Of a stretch of 64,000 nt of DNA, positions 11,756 through 24,035 are shown one piece after another. The notes beneath the pieces were generated by a model. It searched no databases. It had not been told where the DNA came from and was given only the letters and a program-made list of their open reading frames with translations. Made by a program: the position numbers and the translations under genes. Position 1 is the first letter of the stretch; every line of letters starts with the position of its first letter. This stretch comes from Cephalotus follicularis (Eukaryota; Streptophyta; Magnoliopsida; Oxalidales; Cephalotaceae). The stretch is from positions 1-64,000 of the forward strand of contig BDDD01000575.1 in the NCBI GenBank assembly GCA_001972305.1. The letters run 5' to 3'.

Positions 11756-12030
11756 GTCCATAACCGTTTACCGTAACAGTTTTTCGTAACCATATCCATA
11801 GCCATCCGTAGTCTTAACCATAGCGATACGATAAGGTTTGTTAACAATGGTCCCAACCCTTATTACAATATGGACTTGTTCACAATGGACCCAGTCCAAC
11901 GATACGATACGAATCATAACAATACGATGATGATACGATACGATCCATAACGATACGATACGATAACGATACGATATGATCCATAACGATACGATACGAT
12001 TCGATAAAGATACGATCACTATTCTGATAT

Positions 12031-12195
12031 ACTAGTCCCTCGTAGGTCCTAGCCGATAACGATACAATCCCAGTTCCTCGAAGGTCCTGGTTCGATATAC
12101 TAGTCCCTCGTAGGTCCTAGTCCGATAACGATACAATCCCAGTCCCTCGAAGGTCCTGGTCCGATATACTAGTCCCTCGTAGGTCCTAGTCTGAT
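12031..12195. repeat. 68-bp tandem repeat in LTR B
   Basis: ACTAGTCCCTCGTAGGTCCT starts at 12031, 12099 and 12168, with steps of 68 and 69 bp. Within each unit a half-copy (CAGTCCCTCGAAGGTCCTGG) alternates with it, so the 68-bp unit is itself a diverged dimer. Confidence 0.85.
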
Positions 12196-12446
12196 GCGAT
12201 ACCGATACAATCTATAACGATGCGATACGATAACGATACGATACGATTCGATAATGATACGATCCATAACGATATGATAACGATGCGGTACGATACAATT
12301 CGATAACGATACATTCCATAATGATCCATAAGGTCCATTCCATTATCTATGCACTCTCCGTGTCGTAGACGAATAGGTCGAGATAACACTGACCACACCG
12401 TGCATACCTTAGGTCCATGCATACCAATGTGGGGTAACATTGTCCA

Positions 12447-12640
12447 TATCGGTCCTCCCACGATGTGGGATAAACACTATCCATATCGATCCTCCCATAA
12501 TGTGGGGTAACATTGTCCATACCGGTCCTCCCATGATGTGGGATAAACATTATCCATATCGATCCTCCCACGATGTGGGGTAACATTGTCCATACCGATC
12601 CTCCCATGATGTGGGATAAACACTATATGATGTGGTTTAA
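12447..12640. repeat. 36/37-bp minisatellite in LTR B
   Basis: CCTCCCA boxes start at 12454, 12491, 12527, 12564 and 12600, with steps of 37, 36, 37 and 36. The units alternate between GGGATAAACAYTATCC and GGGGTAACATTGTCC, so the true repeat is a 73-bp dimer. Each unit contains a CCTCCCA...TGTGGG pair of partly complementary blocks. Confidence 0.88.
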
Positions 12641-13659
12641 CATTCATGACCTTCATGACAGATATGAGGGTCATGAATGGGTTATCTCATTTAGTCTCAT
12701 ACAATACAATCGATCAATCCATACGATAGTCATAACCCATAAACTATTTCCAATATCGTAACCCTTGAATTGAGAGAAGGCAGAAGCTCAACTTCTCTCA
12801 ATTCTCCATTTAGTTCATTATACCCGTATACAGTTCATTAAACCATGTAATAAGTAATCATGCATAACCATAACAATCAACTAAGCATACAATCATCAAT
12901 GAACAGAATCCACTCAAAATGCATGAATGCAAGAAAAACAGTGTAACCGTACTTTAATGATCTACCATTCGCATACTACCATCCCATACCGGCGTATACG
13001 AAGGGGATCAAGCCCATAGTCATCTAGGCATGTACCATTGGAGCATATGTATACCTACCTGTTAACGGTTGAGCTTACGAGTCGGGAGGACTTGTAGTGG
13101 AATCGACTAGCCGCCTCCTCCTCTAAGCTTCACTCGCGATCACGATCACAGCTCCATTTGGTGTTAACAGAGCTCTATTTCTCTTTCAGCATCGCTGCAA
13201 TAACAATCACACATTCCGTTACGATCTACACATTGATAACCGCGACTCGCCGTGAATCGCGCAAACACAGCCGGCAGTGAGTCAACTCACTGAGTTGACT
13301 CGCCAGACGTTCAACAGCTCCGACCACCAGCCAAAAACACCACACCATCACCAGATTAACACATTCCCGCCTTAAACTCACTGAGACTCGCCAAGGAACC
13401 GGCGGTCACAGCAGGCAGCGAGTGAAGCTTGCTGGGTTAACTCAGTCAACCATTCCCGGGTATTATTTGGTCGAACAATGCCTCAACAGCCACACAATCA
13501 TCATATCAACACACCACTGCCCGAGAATCGCCGAGACTCAGTGCCAAACGCGCTGTTAATGGCGGCAGCGAGTTAGCTTCACTGAGTCAACTCTACAGTA
13601 GGAATCCGGCCGTTTCCAGCCGAATGGCGCCAAACTAGCCACTGAAGTAGGTGTAGCCG

Positions 13660-16438
13660 TGTAACACCCCCGAGCTGTGGGAGTCGCCACAGGTGCAAAT
13701 TACAGAAACTTAACATATCATATCATAAAAGAAAGGTTCATCTTTATCAAAAATGTGATGGTTTAAAGCATATCCAAAACATACTGAAACTGATCATAAA
13801 CTGAAACTTATTCATAATCCAAAAGGCATAAAATAAATTAACATATTGTTTATCAAACGGGTCCCACTATGACCACATAAACACAAAGGGATCAGCTCCT
13901 AGATGATCCTCAGACATAAGGGAGTCACTCTCATCACACATTGCCCCTTTGCTCCTGATAACCTACCGCATGGAAACAAAAACGCGGCTGAGCAAACCTC
14001 AGTACGAATATAGAATATAAAACAGTAAACGATATTTTAAAGCAAGAAGATTTCCAAAAGTACCTTAAAACTGAAATCTTAAGCAATAAAATAATTTAAA
14101 CATACTTTGTAAATGCCCACGAGAAAACAAATAAACCAAGTTCATAACCTTGAAACCATAAAGTATACCTTTCCAAAACATAGGTTCCATAACTGAGCAC
14201 CAAAACCCATAACATATCAGAAACACATAGTAGCTAGGGGTTCGCGACACCCACATTGCCAAATAGAATTGCAGTGTACGACACTACACATACAATTCCC
14301 ATATCCTAAAACATATCCCAAAACATATAACTAGGATCGATCCATACGCCTCTATCACAAATCCTATCCAAGGATATCCCAGAGAGACGCCGTAAACTAA
14401 TCACACCGTTACGAAAAGTGTCATGCCCCCGTGCCAGGCCCACAGCATGCCTATGGTACCCCCATAGGTGGTTATAAAAGCTCAGTATTTCACCATTTGA
14501 AAAACTTGATTTCATCAAATCAATTTAAAATACGTAGAAAGGTTTTCCCAAAACATAATCATAAATCGTTCTCGAACGATATAGTTTCACATAACGTATA
14601 CCTTCATAATCGAAAGGCAACTCTTTAATTTTCACAATAAAGAGACATTTGCATAACATTTCGTAACATAACATAGCTGAATTCATTAAGACAGAAAATA
14701 TTCATTTCAATAAAATATCAACTGATTTTATTTCAAAATCCAAACATAACGGAGTTCATAATCTGAAAAGAGGCATATTCATAAAACTGAATTTATTTCA
14801 AATAAACCAGATGTCCAAAAGAAATATCCGTTCATCTCATTAAAACAAAACAACTTCAATTCAGATAAAACCAAAACAAAGAAACTGTATTTATTCTCAA
14901 AACAGAACTGAATCAGTAAGAGTTTATCAAGGAACGAAAATCTGTACCTTGTGCGATCACAGACTAACGTACGAATATCCGGTAAACTTAATTTTCTTCA
15001 CGTAGAACAATGATCTAAACAACATAACAATGTTCAAATAAGGGTCTAAAATTCATTTTAGACATAAAGCAGAATCATAATGATGTTTAGAATAGACCCG
15101 GATCATCGGAAGAACAAACGGATGAAAACAGAAAGCTACAGGACAATCCAGCGGGCTGTTTCAAGAATCCAGTCGACTACACAACAGGGCTAGTCGACTA
15201 CCCAACCTGGACATGCAAGCATTCGACTGAATCAGGGGTCCAGCCGACTACTCAACAGAAGACAGTCGACTGTTCATATGGGCAGTCGACTGTTCTGGTT
15301 GACAAAAGAGCAATTCAGTGCAATTTTGTGCAATTTAGCAGCCAAGACTCGGATTTTTCGACACTAGAAGATTACCAACATTAAAACAACTTTGCATGGC
15401 ATGTAAAACAATGTTACAACACAGAATTCGACAGAGACCTTTGACATAATATTTATTTAAGGTGACAGAAAATTCTTACCATGCATGTTTCCTCCTAATC
15501 ACTTTTCTGCATAATTGCCATATTCAATTTATAAAACCAGATTACATAACACATATGAGATGACAATAGGCTTGCTAACCAAGTCAGAGACAATTGACAG
15601 AACATTAAGAAAAGGCAGGAACCAAATCAAAATTAACTCTAGCAGCCCATGTACAAAAATTTGATGGCAACAATGCAAGACCAATCACCAAGACATAACA
15701 ACATAGGAAACCAACCTGATGGATGTCAAAAACAGTTGCAGAAACACCAATTCGGAGGACACAGTGGCTGATCAAAAAGGAAAACGAGAGGAAGATATCA
15801 AGAATTCAAAGCCTGTCAACTATACCAAACATTGCAAAAACGATTCCTACATTGAAACCATGAAGAAACTAACCTGATTGATGAAGCAAGAACACCAAAA
15901 ACACAATGTCTCTCCAATGGCAGGTTCGGCAGCAACCACAAGCAAAGAGAGAGACGGTAGAAACACAATGGAATTAACATACTTAGAGAGAGAGAGTTTG
16001 GATAGAATAAGGAAACAAGAGACCTAATCTAGTTAGATAAGGAAAAAGGCCAGATTTTTAGGGAGAGAAGAAGGAAAGAGATAGAGTTGTGAGAGAGAGG
16101 GAGATTGGAGAGATAGAGATACGGGAGAGAGAGTTTTGGGAAGAAGAAGGAAAATATTTAAGATAAAGATTTTGTTTTTAAAAACCAATTTCTAAAAATA
16201 TAATTAATAAAACCAATTTTTGTAAATATAAGAAGATAATTATGCATTTGATAAAATGGTTTGTAATAATAATAATATGACTAAATATACCAAACAAAAT
16301 ATCCATACCAACATGCCTAAAATTAAGGCTGGTATCAGTCAGCCCAAAAACATAAACCCAACATAAAAACATACAAATACTTAAACGAAACAGATAAAAC
16401 CCGTAAGAAAAATACGTACAAGCAAGCAGGGTATTACA
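13660..16438 (-). repeat. 3' LTR of element C (2779 bp)
   Basis: The + strand copy runs from TGTAACACCCCCGAGC to CAGGGTATTACA. A purine tract (read on the minus strand) abuts the inner edge, marking it as the 3' LTR. It carries the CAGTCGACTG array at 15149-15292 with seven units. The CT/GA-rich stretch at 15950-16150 is probably near the transcription start. Confidence 0.93.
15149..15292. repeat. CAGTCGACTG array in C 3' LTR
   Basis: Copies start at 15149, 15170, 15191, 15220, 15241, 15263 and 15283, with steps of 21, 21, 29, 21, 22 and 20 bp. The 5' LTR of the same element has one extra unit. Confidence 0.88.
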
Positions 16439-16456
16439 TCCACCCCCCCAAAAAAG
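16439..16456 (-). other. Polypurine tract of element C
   Basis: On the minus strand AAAAAAGGGGGGGTGGA runs straight into the TG of the 3' LTR. It is the second-strand primer site. Confidence 0.85.
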
Positions 16457-16512
16457 AAGATTTTGTCCAGAAATCTTAACATACACATACCTTAAATGAA
16501 CAAACGAGGGTA

Positions 16513-17350
16513 TCATTTTCGAATGTGCTCCTCCATCTCCCAAGTAGCCTCACGTTCGGGATGGTTCCTCCATAACATCTTCACAAACGGAACGGTCTTG
16601 CTACGCGTAACCCATTCCTGTCGATCCAAAACAGACTCCGCCTCCTCACCATAAGATAAATCCTCTCGAATGCTATCCAAAGGATAGTGGACCACATGTA
16701 GGGGATGATACTGATAACCCCTTAACAAGGACACATGGAACACATCATGAATATGAGATAACTGTGGAGGCAAAGGTAACCGATACGCAACCGCGCCAAC
16801 CCTCTCCTGAATTTCAAATGGTCCTATAAACCGAGGACTCAACTTTCCCTTCAGTCCAAACTGTCGGACGCCTTTCCAAGGTGAAACTTTTAAGAACACA
16901 TGTTCACCTACTTTGAACTCCAAATCCTTTCGATGTTTGTCTGCATAACTTTTCTGTCGTGATTGAGCTGTCTTCAACCTCTCCCTTGCTATAACCATTT
17001 TTTCAGTAGTGATTCGTACTAGCTCTGGTCCCTCGATAACTCTTTCTGCGACTTCATCCCAGCACGTCGGAGCTCGACATTTCCTCCCATAAAGAGCTTC
17101 AAACGGAGCCGTACGAATACTAGCATGCCAACTGTTATTGTAGGCGAACTCCACTAGGCTCAAATACTCATCCCAGCTCCCAGTCCACTCCAAAACAAAA
17201 GACCTCAACATATCTTCTAAGGTCTGAATAGTCCTCTCTGTCTGCCCATCTGTTTGTGGATGGAAAGCTGTACTGAAATTTAGCCTCGTACCCCAAGCTT
17301 TCTGAAACCCTTTCCAAAACCATGACGTGAAACGGGGATCCCTATCCGAA
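16513..17350 (-). pseudogene. Element C integrase core and chromodomain-like tail
   Basis: The integrase joins element DNA to the genome. From about 17350 down, the frame reads [16 protein letters not shown] (second catalytic Asp), [34 protein letters not shown] (catalytic Glu) and [15 protein letters not shown]. The basic C-terminal domain ([34 protein letters not shown]) and a chromodomain-like end ([17 protein letters not shown] then [15 protein letters not shown]) follow. That end is typical of Del/Tekay chromoviruses, which are thought to target heterochromatin. Upstream of 17350 the same frame is open to 17637, but that protein is out-of-frame sequence. The true integrase start lies in the next piece. 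Confidence 0.88.
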
Positions 17351-17458
17351 ACAATAGATAGGGAGTCCCATGCAGTCTCACAATCTCCCGCTGGAAAACC
17401 TCCGCCAAGCGGTCCACAGAAAAGTCCTCTCAGATTGCGAAGAAGTGAGCTGATTTGG

Positions 17459-18691
17459 TCAACCGATCCACCACAACCAAATAGCCTCGTTTCTCCTGTA
17501 AGTTCTCGGCAAGCCAGTAACAAAATCCATCGCAATACTCTCCCATCTCCATACCGAAACTTCCAAGGGCTGTAACAAACCACTGGCCCGCTGATGTTCG
17601 ATCTTAACCTGCTGACAGACCAAACATTTTCCGACAAACTCTGCTACATCCCTCTTCATTCCGCTCCACCAGAAATTTTCCTTTAAGTCTCTGTACATTT
17701 TTGTAGAACCTAGATGTATAGAGAACGGAGAGCTACGCGCTTCAGACAAAATAGCATCTCTGATAGTAGTATTTGTCGGAACACACAACCGACTACCCAA
17801 CCAGATCACTCCATGCTCATCCACATGGAACTTTGACTGTTTACCCTTTTCAACATTCTGAACCAAGGCCCAAAGCTTACCGTCATCACTCTGAGCTGCC
17901 TTAATTCGAGATATAAGGGTAGGCTCCATACACATGCCAGCCATATATCCATCTGAACCCTGAACAAACAGATTCAAATCCAATCGCTCCATGTCTGCTA
18001 TCAAATGTGACTGAGTAACCAAAGCCGCCACACTCCCAGAACTCTTAATACTCAGAGCATCAGCTACCACGTTTGCTTTACCAGGGTGGTACTGAATATT
18101 CAGATCGTAATCCTTCAAAAGCTCTAACCAACGTCTCTGAAGTATATTCAACTCCTTTTGCGTGAAGATGTACTTGAGACTCTTATGATCGGTAAAGACG
18201 TCACAAGTTTCTCCATACAAGTAGTGCCTCCAAATCTTCAATGCAAACACAACTGCCGCCAACTCGAGATCATGTGTAGGGTAATTCAACTCATAAGGCT
18301 TCAACTGTCTCGAAGCATATGCTATCACATGACCATGCTGCATCAGAACACAACCCAAACCCTTTTTAGAAGCATCACTATAAATCTGGTATCCTCCCGA
18401 CCCAGTTGGCAAACGTAGAATCGGTGCAGACACAAGACCGTTCTTCAACTTCTCGAAGCTTGCTTCCCGTTCATCATTCCACACAAACTTTGCTCCCTTC
18501 CTCATAAGCTGAGTTAGTGGAAAGGCTATGGAGGAAAAGCCTTCCACGAACCACCTATAGTAACAAGCTAAACCCAAAAAGCTCCTAACTTCTGATACTG
18601 GAGTAGGTCTCGGCCATTTAGTAATAGCTTCAACCTTAGCAGGATCCACAGTAATCCCTTCCGCTGTAATTACATGACCTAAAAACGCCAC
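17459..18691 (-). pseudogene. Element C RT thumb, RNase H and integrase zinc domain
   Basis: This 410-codon open piece starts at [20 protein letters not shown] (RT connection). It continues through [18 protein letters not shown] (thumb). RNase H motifs are [49 protein letters not shown] and [14 protein letters not shown], with the catalytic Asp and Glu present. The integrase HHCC zinc region follows ([32 protein letters not shown]). It ends at [19 protein letters not shown] and shifts frame there, so the first catalytic block of integrase (about 17345-17480) is split by at least two shifts. Confidence 0.9.
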
Positions 18692-18828
18692 CTATTCCAA
18701 CAAGAACTCACATTTAGAGAACTTTGCGTATAGTTGATTCTTCCTCAGAATACAAGGCACTATACGAAGTTGATCTTCCTGTTCCTCCTTCGATTTCGAA
18801 TACACAAGGATATCATTGATAAACACAA
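18692..18828 (-). pseudogene. Element C RT catalytic box, frameshifted and mutated
   Basis: Between two open pieces the minus strand can still be read as [12 protein letters not shown]. This is the RT box, with Asn where the first box Asp (F-x-D-D) belongs. A stop and a shift lie just before it and another stop just after it. This RT could not work. Confidence 0.8.
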
Positions 18829-20295
18829 TCACAAACTAACCAAAAACTCATGAAAAACCCGATTCATTAGGTCCATGAAAACTGCCGGTGCATTCGTAAG
18901 CCCAACCGGCATCACCAGAAATTCATAATGCCCATACCGTGTACGGAAAGCGGTCTTAGGCACATCTTCATCCTTTATCCACAGCTGATGATATCCAGAC
19001 CTCAAATCGATCTTAGAAAAATACCGTGCACCTTGGAGTTGATCAAATAGGTCATCAATCCTAGGCAAAGGGTATTTATTACGAACAGTGATTCGATTCA
19101 GTTCTCTATAGTCAATACACAGTCTCATAGATCCATCTTTCTTCTTCACAAACAAAACCGGAGCTCCCCACGGCGAAACACTTGGCCGGATAAAACCCCG
19201 ATCTAACAACTCTTGCAACTGCTCTTTCAGCTCTTGCAACTCAAGCGGTGCCATCCTATAATGTGCTTTAGATATAGGTGCCGCCCCAGGAATGAGTTCA
19301 ATGGTAAACTCCACTTCCCGTTGCGGTGGCAAACCCGGTAACTCCTCCGAAAACACATCAGAAAACTCTCTAACCACAGGATAATCCTCAAGGCGAGGCT
19401 CAACCTTTGAGACATCCTTCACAACAGCTAGAAACCCTTCGGCGCCCTTAGATACTAACTTCTGAGCTTTCATAACTGATATGATCTTGACATCTTTCAT
19501 AGGCCGTGAACCCTGATAAATAAAATTAGGTCGATCCACTTCTCCAAACAGAATACTCCGAGCATGACAATCAATCGTAGCCCGATGGCGATCCAACCAG
19601 TCCATACCCAAAATCATATCGAAATCATACATATCCATAGGGAAAAGATCCGCATCACGAACTCGATCATCGAAAACAATAGGGCAAGCATAAAAACACT
19701 CAGATATCACAACAGATGTCCCCATAGGGGTAGAAAGAACCAAAGCAGGATCAAACAACTGTGAAGGCATTCCAAGATGCCGAACAAAAGATCTCGCTAC
19801 AACCGAGTGCGTCGATCCAGTATCAAATAACATATAAGCTCTACGGTTACCAACAGAAATAAAACCCGAAACAGTACCTGGAGCATTAGCTGCCTGATGA
19901 GTCGTAATTGCAAAGACTCGGCCTCCCACGTTGCGCTGCCCAGCATTCGCACCATTACCCTTCCTTTCCTTTGCACGAGGATCCTGACAATCCTTCGCGA
20001 AGTGTCCCATATGTCCACATACAAAACAGGCCCCACTGACTTTATAACAGGTACCGACTGGATGATACCTACCACAAGCATCAAATCTAGTAATCTGAAC
20101 GTCGGGGTTACCCCCATCAGCTCCCTGTGCAATCTTCGAATCATTTCCTTGCTGACGCTGTTGATTACTATCTTTATTCTGCTTGTGATTCCTCTTATGC
20201 TGTTTGCCTCCTCTGCCCCTGTTCCATGAACTGCCTTGACCCTTGATCTGTTGTCCAGAATCTTGTTCACTCCTATACCGCTTTTTATCCCCCTC
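18829..20295 (-). pseudogene. Element C nucleocapsid end, protease and RT fingers
   Basis: The frame is open from the TAG at 20296 to 18829. It has a knuckle reading [14 protein letters not shown] (CX2CX4HX4C) and the protease active site [11 protein letters not shown]. The protease end block is [19 protein letters not shown] follows with [66 protein letters not shown] and [17 protein letters not shown]. It is one frame with gag, as expected for a single Gag-Pol polyprotein of this lineage. The frame is lost just before the catalytic box. Confidence 0.92.
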
Positions 20296-21084
20296 CTAGC
20301 GTGCTGCCTGGAAGTCCAATCTCTCCAACTCTATATTTTTCGCAGCATTCGCAACTTCTGCTACATCCGCAAACTTGGAGTTTATCAGCTTTCCCCTAAA
20401 CTGGTAATGCAGCTTCCACTTGAACTTTTCTGCTTGCTCTGATGCTGACCCTGCCACGGATCCAGCAAACCCAGCAAATCTGGTGAAACGTGCCAAGAAC
20501 TCCGAAACTGTTTCTCCATCCTTCTGCCTGGTGTTAACGAACTCTCTAGCATAGGTCTCCTTATCAGCAGTGGGGAAATACTGCTGATAGAAGGTTTCCC
20601 GGCACTCAGACCACAACAGAGCATCTGCATAACCTTCACCCTTAGCCAAATTCAGAGTATTCCACCACTTCTGAGCATCCCCTTCGAGTTTGTAAGCCGC
20701 CAACCTTACCTTCTATTGATCATCACACCTCAATACACTAAAGATCTTCTCCATATGTGCTACCCAGTGTTCGGCTTCTACAGGAGTCACAGCCAAACTG
20801 AAAGACTGCGGCCTCTGTTTCTGAAACCGCTCAAGCCAAACATGAGTAGGTGTGCCATGCCTATCCCCAGTTTCCATACCCACCTGAACCTCGGCCGGAG
20901 CATTCTCCTCAACAACTTGTTCCCGATTCTGTTGTAGCATAACACAATTCACTTCCTGAGCAACTGCCTGACGAACCAAATCTTCCACAGAAGGCTCGTT
21001 TCTGACTTCATTTCGAGCCCCAGCTGGTGCAGTCCTCCGAGGAGTGTTTCTTGTACATACCATCTGCGAAGAAAACCGAAACAC
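20296..21084 (-). pseudogene. Element C gag (capsid), with two in-frame TAG stops
   Basis: The probable start is MVCTRNTPRR at about 21063, since an upstream in-frame Met is less typical. The capsid domain holds HVWLERFQKQRPQSFS, AEHWVAHMEKIFSVLRCDDQ, AAYKLEGDAQKWWNTL, ALLWSECRETFYQQYFPT and VSEFLARFTRFAGF. TAG at 20713-20715 interrupts the capsid and TAG at 20296-20298 follows QAAR. The two pieces and the protease piece share one frame. The first stop sits after CAA, a context that is leaky in some plant viruses, but its place in mid-capsid argues for simple mutation. Confidence 0.9.
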
Positions 21085-21216
21085 GTGATATCAAATCGAA
21101 CACAAAAATCAAAATAGAAATCATATCAGAAAGGCCAAAACAGAACACTCCTAACCCAAGTTTACCCAAGCTCACAGGTCAAACCTAGTTAGGTCTTCTA
21201 AGGAACAAAAACCTAT

Positions 21217-21229
21217 TTCTCTGATACTA
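21217..21229 (-). other. Primer binding site of element C (diverged)
   Basis: On the minus strand TAGTATCAGAGAA lies 5 nt after the 5' LTR. It resembles the Met-tRNA site TGGTATCAGAGC with three changes. Confidence 0.7.
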
Positions 21230-21234
21230 TAAAC

Positions 21235-24035
21235 TGTAACACCCCCGAGCTGTGGGAGTCGCCACAGGTGCAAATTACAGAAACTTAACATATCATATCA
21301 TAAAAGAAAGGTTCATCTTTATCAAAAACGTGATGGTTTAAAGCATATCCAAAACATACTGAAACTGATCATAAACTGAAACTTATTCATAATCCAAAAG
21401 GCATAAAATAAATTAACATATTGTTTATCAAACGGGTCCCACTATGACCACATAAACACAAAGGGATCAGCTCCTAGATGATCCTCAGACATAAGGGAGT
21501 CACTCTCATCACACATTGCCCCTTTTCTCCTGATAACCTGTCGCATGAAAGAAAAAACGTGGCTGAGCAAACCTCAGTACGAATATAGAATATAAAACAG
21601 TAAACAATATTTTAAAGCAAGAAGATTTCCAAAAGTACCTTAAAACTGAAATCTTAAGCAATAAAATAATTTAAACATACTTTGTAAATTCCCACGGCAA
21701 AACATATAAACCAAGTTCATAACCTTTAACCATAAAGTATACCTTTCACAAACATAGGTTCCATAACTGAGCACCAAAACCCATAACATATCAGAAACAC
21801 ATAGTAGCAAAGGGTTCGCGACACCCACATTGCCAAATAGAATTTCAGTGTACGACACTACACATACAATTCCCATATCCTAAAACATATCCCAAAACAT
21901 ATAACTAGGATCGATCCATACGCCTCTATCACAAATCCTATCCAAGGATATCCCAGAGAGATGCCGTAAACTAATCACACCGTTACGGAAAGTGTCATGC
22001 CCCCGTGCCAGGCCCACAGCATGCCTATGGTACCCCCATAGGTGGTTATAAAAGCTCAGTATTTCACCATTTCAAAAACTTGATTTCATCAAATCAATTT
22101 AAAATACGTAGAAAGGTTTTCCCAAAACATAATCATAAATCATTCTCAAATGATATAGTTTCACATAACGTATACCTTCATAATCGAAAGGTAACTCTTT
22201 AATTTTCACAATAAATAGACATTTGCATAACATTTCGTAACATAACATAGCTGAATTCATTAAGCCAGAAAATATTCATTTCAATAAAATATCAACTGAC
22301 TTTATTTCAAAATCCAAACATAACGAAGTTCATAATCTGAAAAGAGGCATATTCATAAAACTGAATTTATTTCAAATAAACCAGATGTCCAAAAGAAATA
22401 TCCGTTCATCTCATTAAAACAAAACAGCTTCAATTCAGATAAAACAAAAAACAAAGAATTTGTATTTATTCTCAAAACAGAACTGAATCAGTAAGAGTTT
22501 ATCAAGGAACGAAAATCCGTACCTTGTGCGACCACAGACTAACTTACGAATATCCGGTAAACTTAATTTGCTTCACGTAGCACAATGATCTAAACAACAT
22601 AACAATGTTCAAATAAGGGTCTAAAATTCATTTTAGACAGAAAGCAGAATCATAATGATGTTTAGAATAGACCCGGATCATCGGAAGAACACACGGATGA
22701 AAACAGAAAGCTACAGGACAATCCAGCTGACTGTTTCAAGAATCCAGTCGACTAAATAAGGGGTGGCAGTCGACTACACAACAAGGACAGTCGACTACCC
22801 AACCTGGACATTCAAGCAGTCGACTGAATCAGGGGTCCAGCCGACTACTCAACACAAGACAGTCGACTGTTCATATGGGCAGTCGACTGTTCTGGGTGAC
22901 AAAATAGCAATTCAGTGTAATTTTGTGCAATTTAGCAGCCAAGACTCGGATTTTTTGACACTAGAAGATTACCAACATTAAAACAACTTTGCATGGCATG
23001 TAAAACAATGTTACAACATAGAATTCGACAGAGACCTATGACAGAAAATTTATTTAAGGTGACAGAAAATTCTTACCATGCATGTTTCCTCCTAATCACT
23101 TTTTTGCATAATTGCCATATCCAATTTATAAAACCAGATTACATAACACATATGAGATGACAATAGGCTTGCTAATCAACTCAGAGACAATTGACAGAAC
23201 ATTACAAAAAGGCAGGAACCAAAACTAAATTAACTGTAGCAGCCCATGTACAAAAATTTGATGGCAACAATCCAAGACCAATCACCAAGACATAACAACA
23301 TAGGAAACCAACCTGATGGATGTCAAAAACAGTTGCAGAAACACCAATTCGTAGGACACAGTGGCTGATCATAAAGGAAAATGAGAGGAAGATATCAAGA
23401 ATTCAAAGCCTGTCAATTATACCAAACATTGCAAAAACGATTCCTACATTGAAGCCATGAAGAAACTAACTTGATTGATGAAGCAAGAACACCAAAAACA
23501 CAATGACTCTCCAATGGCAGGTTCGGCAACAACCACAAGCAAAGAGAGAGACGACAGAAACACAATGGAATTAACATACTTAAAGAGAGAGAGTTCGGCT
23601 AGAATAAGGAAACAAGAGACCTAATCTAGTTAGATGAGGAAAAAGGCCAGATTTTTAGGGAGAGAAGAAGGAAAGAGATAGAGTTGTGAGAGAGAGGGAG
23701 ATTGGAGAGATAGAGATACGGGAGAGAGAGTTTTGGGAAGAAGAAGGAAAATATTTAAGATAAAGATTTTTTTTTTAAAAAACCAATTTCTAAAAATATA
23801 ATTAATAAAATCAATTATTGTAAATATAAGAAGATAATTATGTATTTGATAAAATGGCTTGTAATAATAATAATATGACTAAATATACCAAATAAAATAT
23901 GCATACCAACATGCCCAAAATTAAGGCTGGTATTAGTCAGCCCAAAAACATAAACCCAACATAAAATAGACAAATACTTAAACAAAACAGATAAAACCCG
24001 TTAGAAAAATACGCACAGGCAAGCAGGGTATTACA
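21235..24035 (-). repeat. 5' LTR of element C (2801 bp)
   Basis: It has the same ends as the copy at 13660. It lies next to the primer site, so it is the 5' LTR for the minus-strand element. It carries an eight-unit palindrome array (22724-22889), one more unit than the 3' LTR. Other differences are scattered single bases and small indels. Confidence 0.93.
22724..22889. repeat. CAGTCGACTG array in C 5' LTR
   Basis: Copies start at 22724, 22745, 22767, 22788, 22817, 22838, 22860 and 22880. The steps are 21, 22, 21, 29, 21, 22 and 20 bp. One 22-bp unit near 22767 is absent from the sister LTR. Confidence 0.9.

Larger units (their letters stand above)
11480..12330. repeat. GATACGATA-type short tandem arrays in LTR B
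   Basis: Long irregular runs of CGATACGATA, AACGATACGAT and CCATAACGATAC units span most of this region. They look like slippage products of a 5-to-10-bp unit and explain the small open frames rich in RIVS or DTIRY repeats. Confidence 0.85.
13660..24035 (-). mobile_element. Element C: nearly complete Ty3/gypsy (Tekay-like) retrotransposon, 10.4 kb
   Basis: Perfect TSD agccg at 13655-13659 and 24036-24040. The two LTRs are 2779 and 2801 bp. The primer site, gag, protease, RT, RNase H, integrase, chromodomain-like tail and purine tract are all in order on the minus strand. Gag through early RT is one reading frame with only two TAG stops. A frameshift and stop then break the RT box and further shifts break integrase. 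The LTR sequences differ by a few percent by eye. This is the innermost and best kept of the left-block elements. It inserted into solo LTR B. Confidence 0.95.

Noticed and set aside
11336-12674. Several overlapping frames rich in repeated RIVSL, DNVTPH or YDTIRY patterns
   Set aside because: They are translations of the GATACGATA array and the 36/37-bp minisatellite in LTR B.
17360-17637. N-terminal 90 or so residues of the open frame 16513-17637
   Set aside because: This part is integrase DNA read in the wrong frame after a shift. Only from about 17350 down does it match integrase.
20700-20725. Programmed readthrough between gag and pol in element C
   Set aside because: The TAG after CAA is in the middle of capsid, not at a gag-pol border, and a second TAG follows later. 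Simple mutation is more likely.
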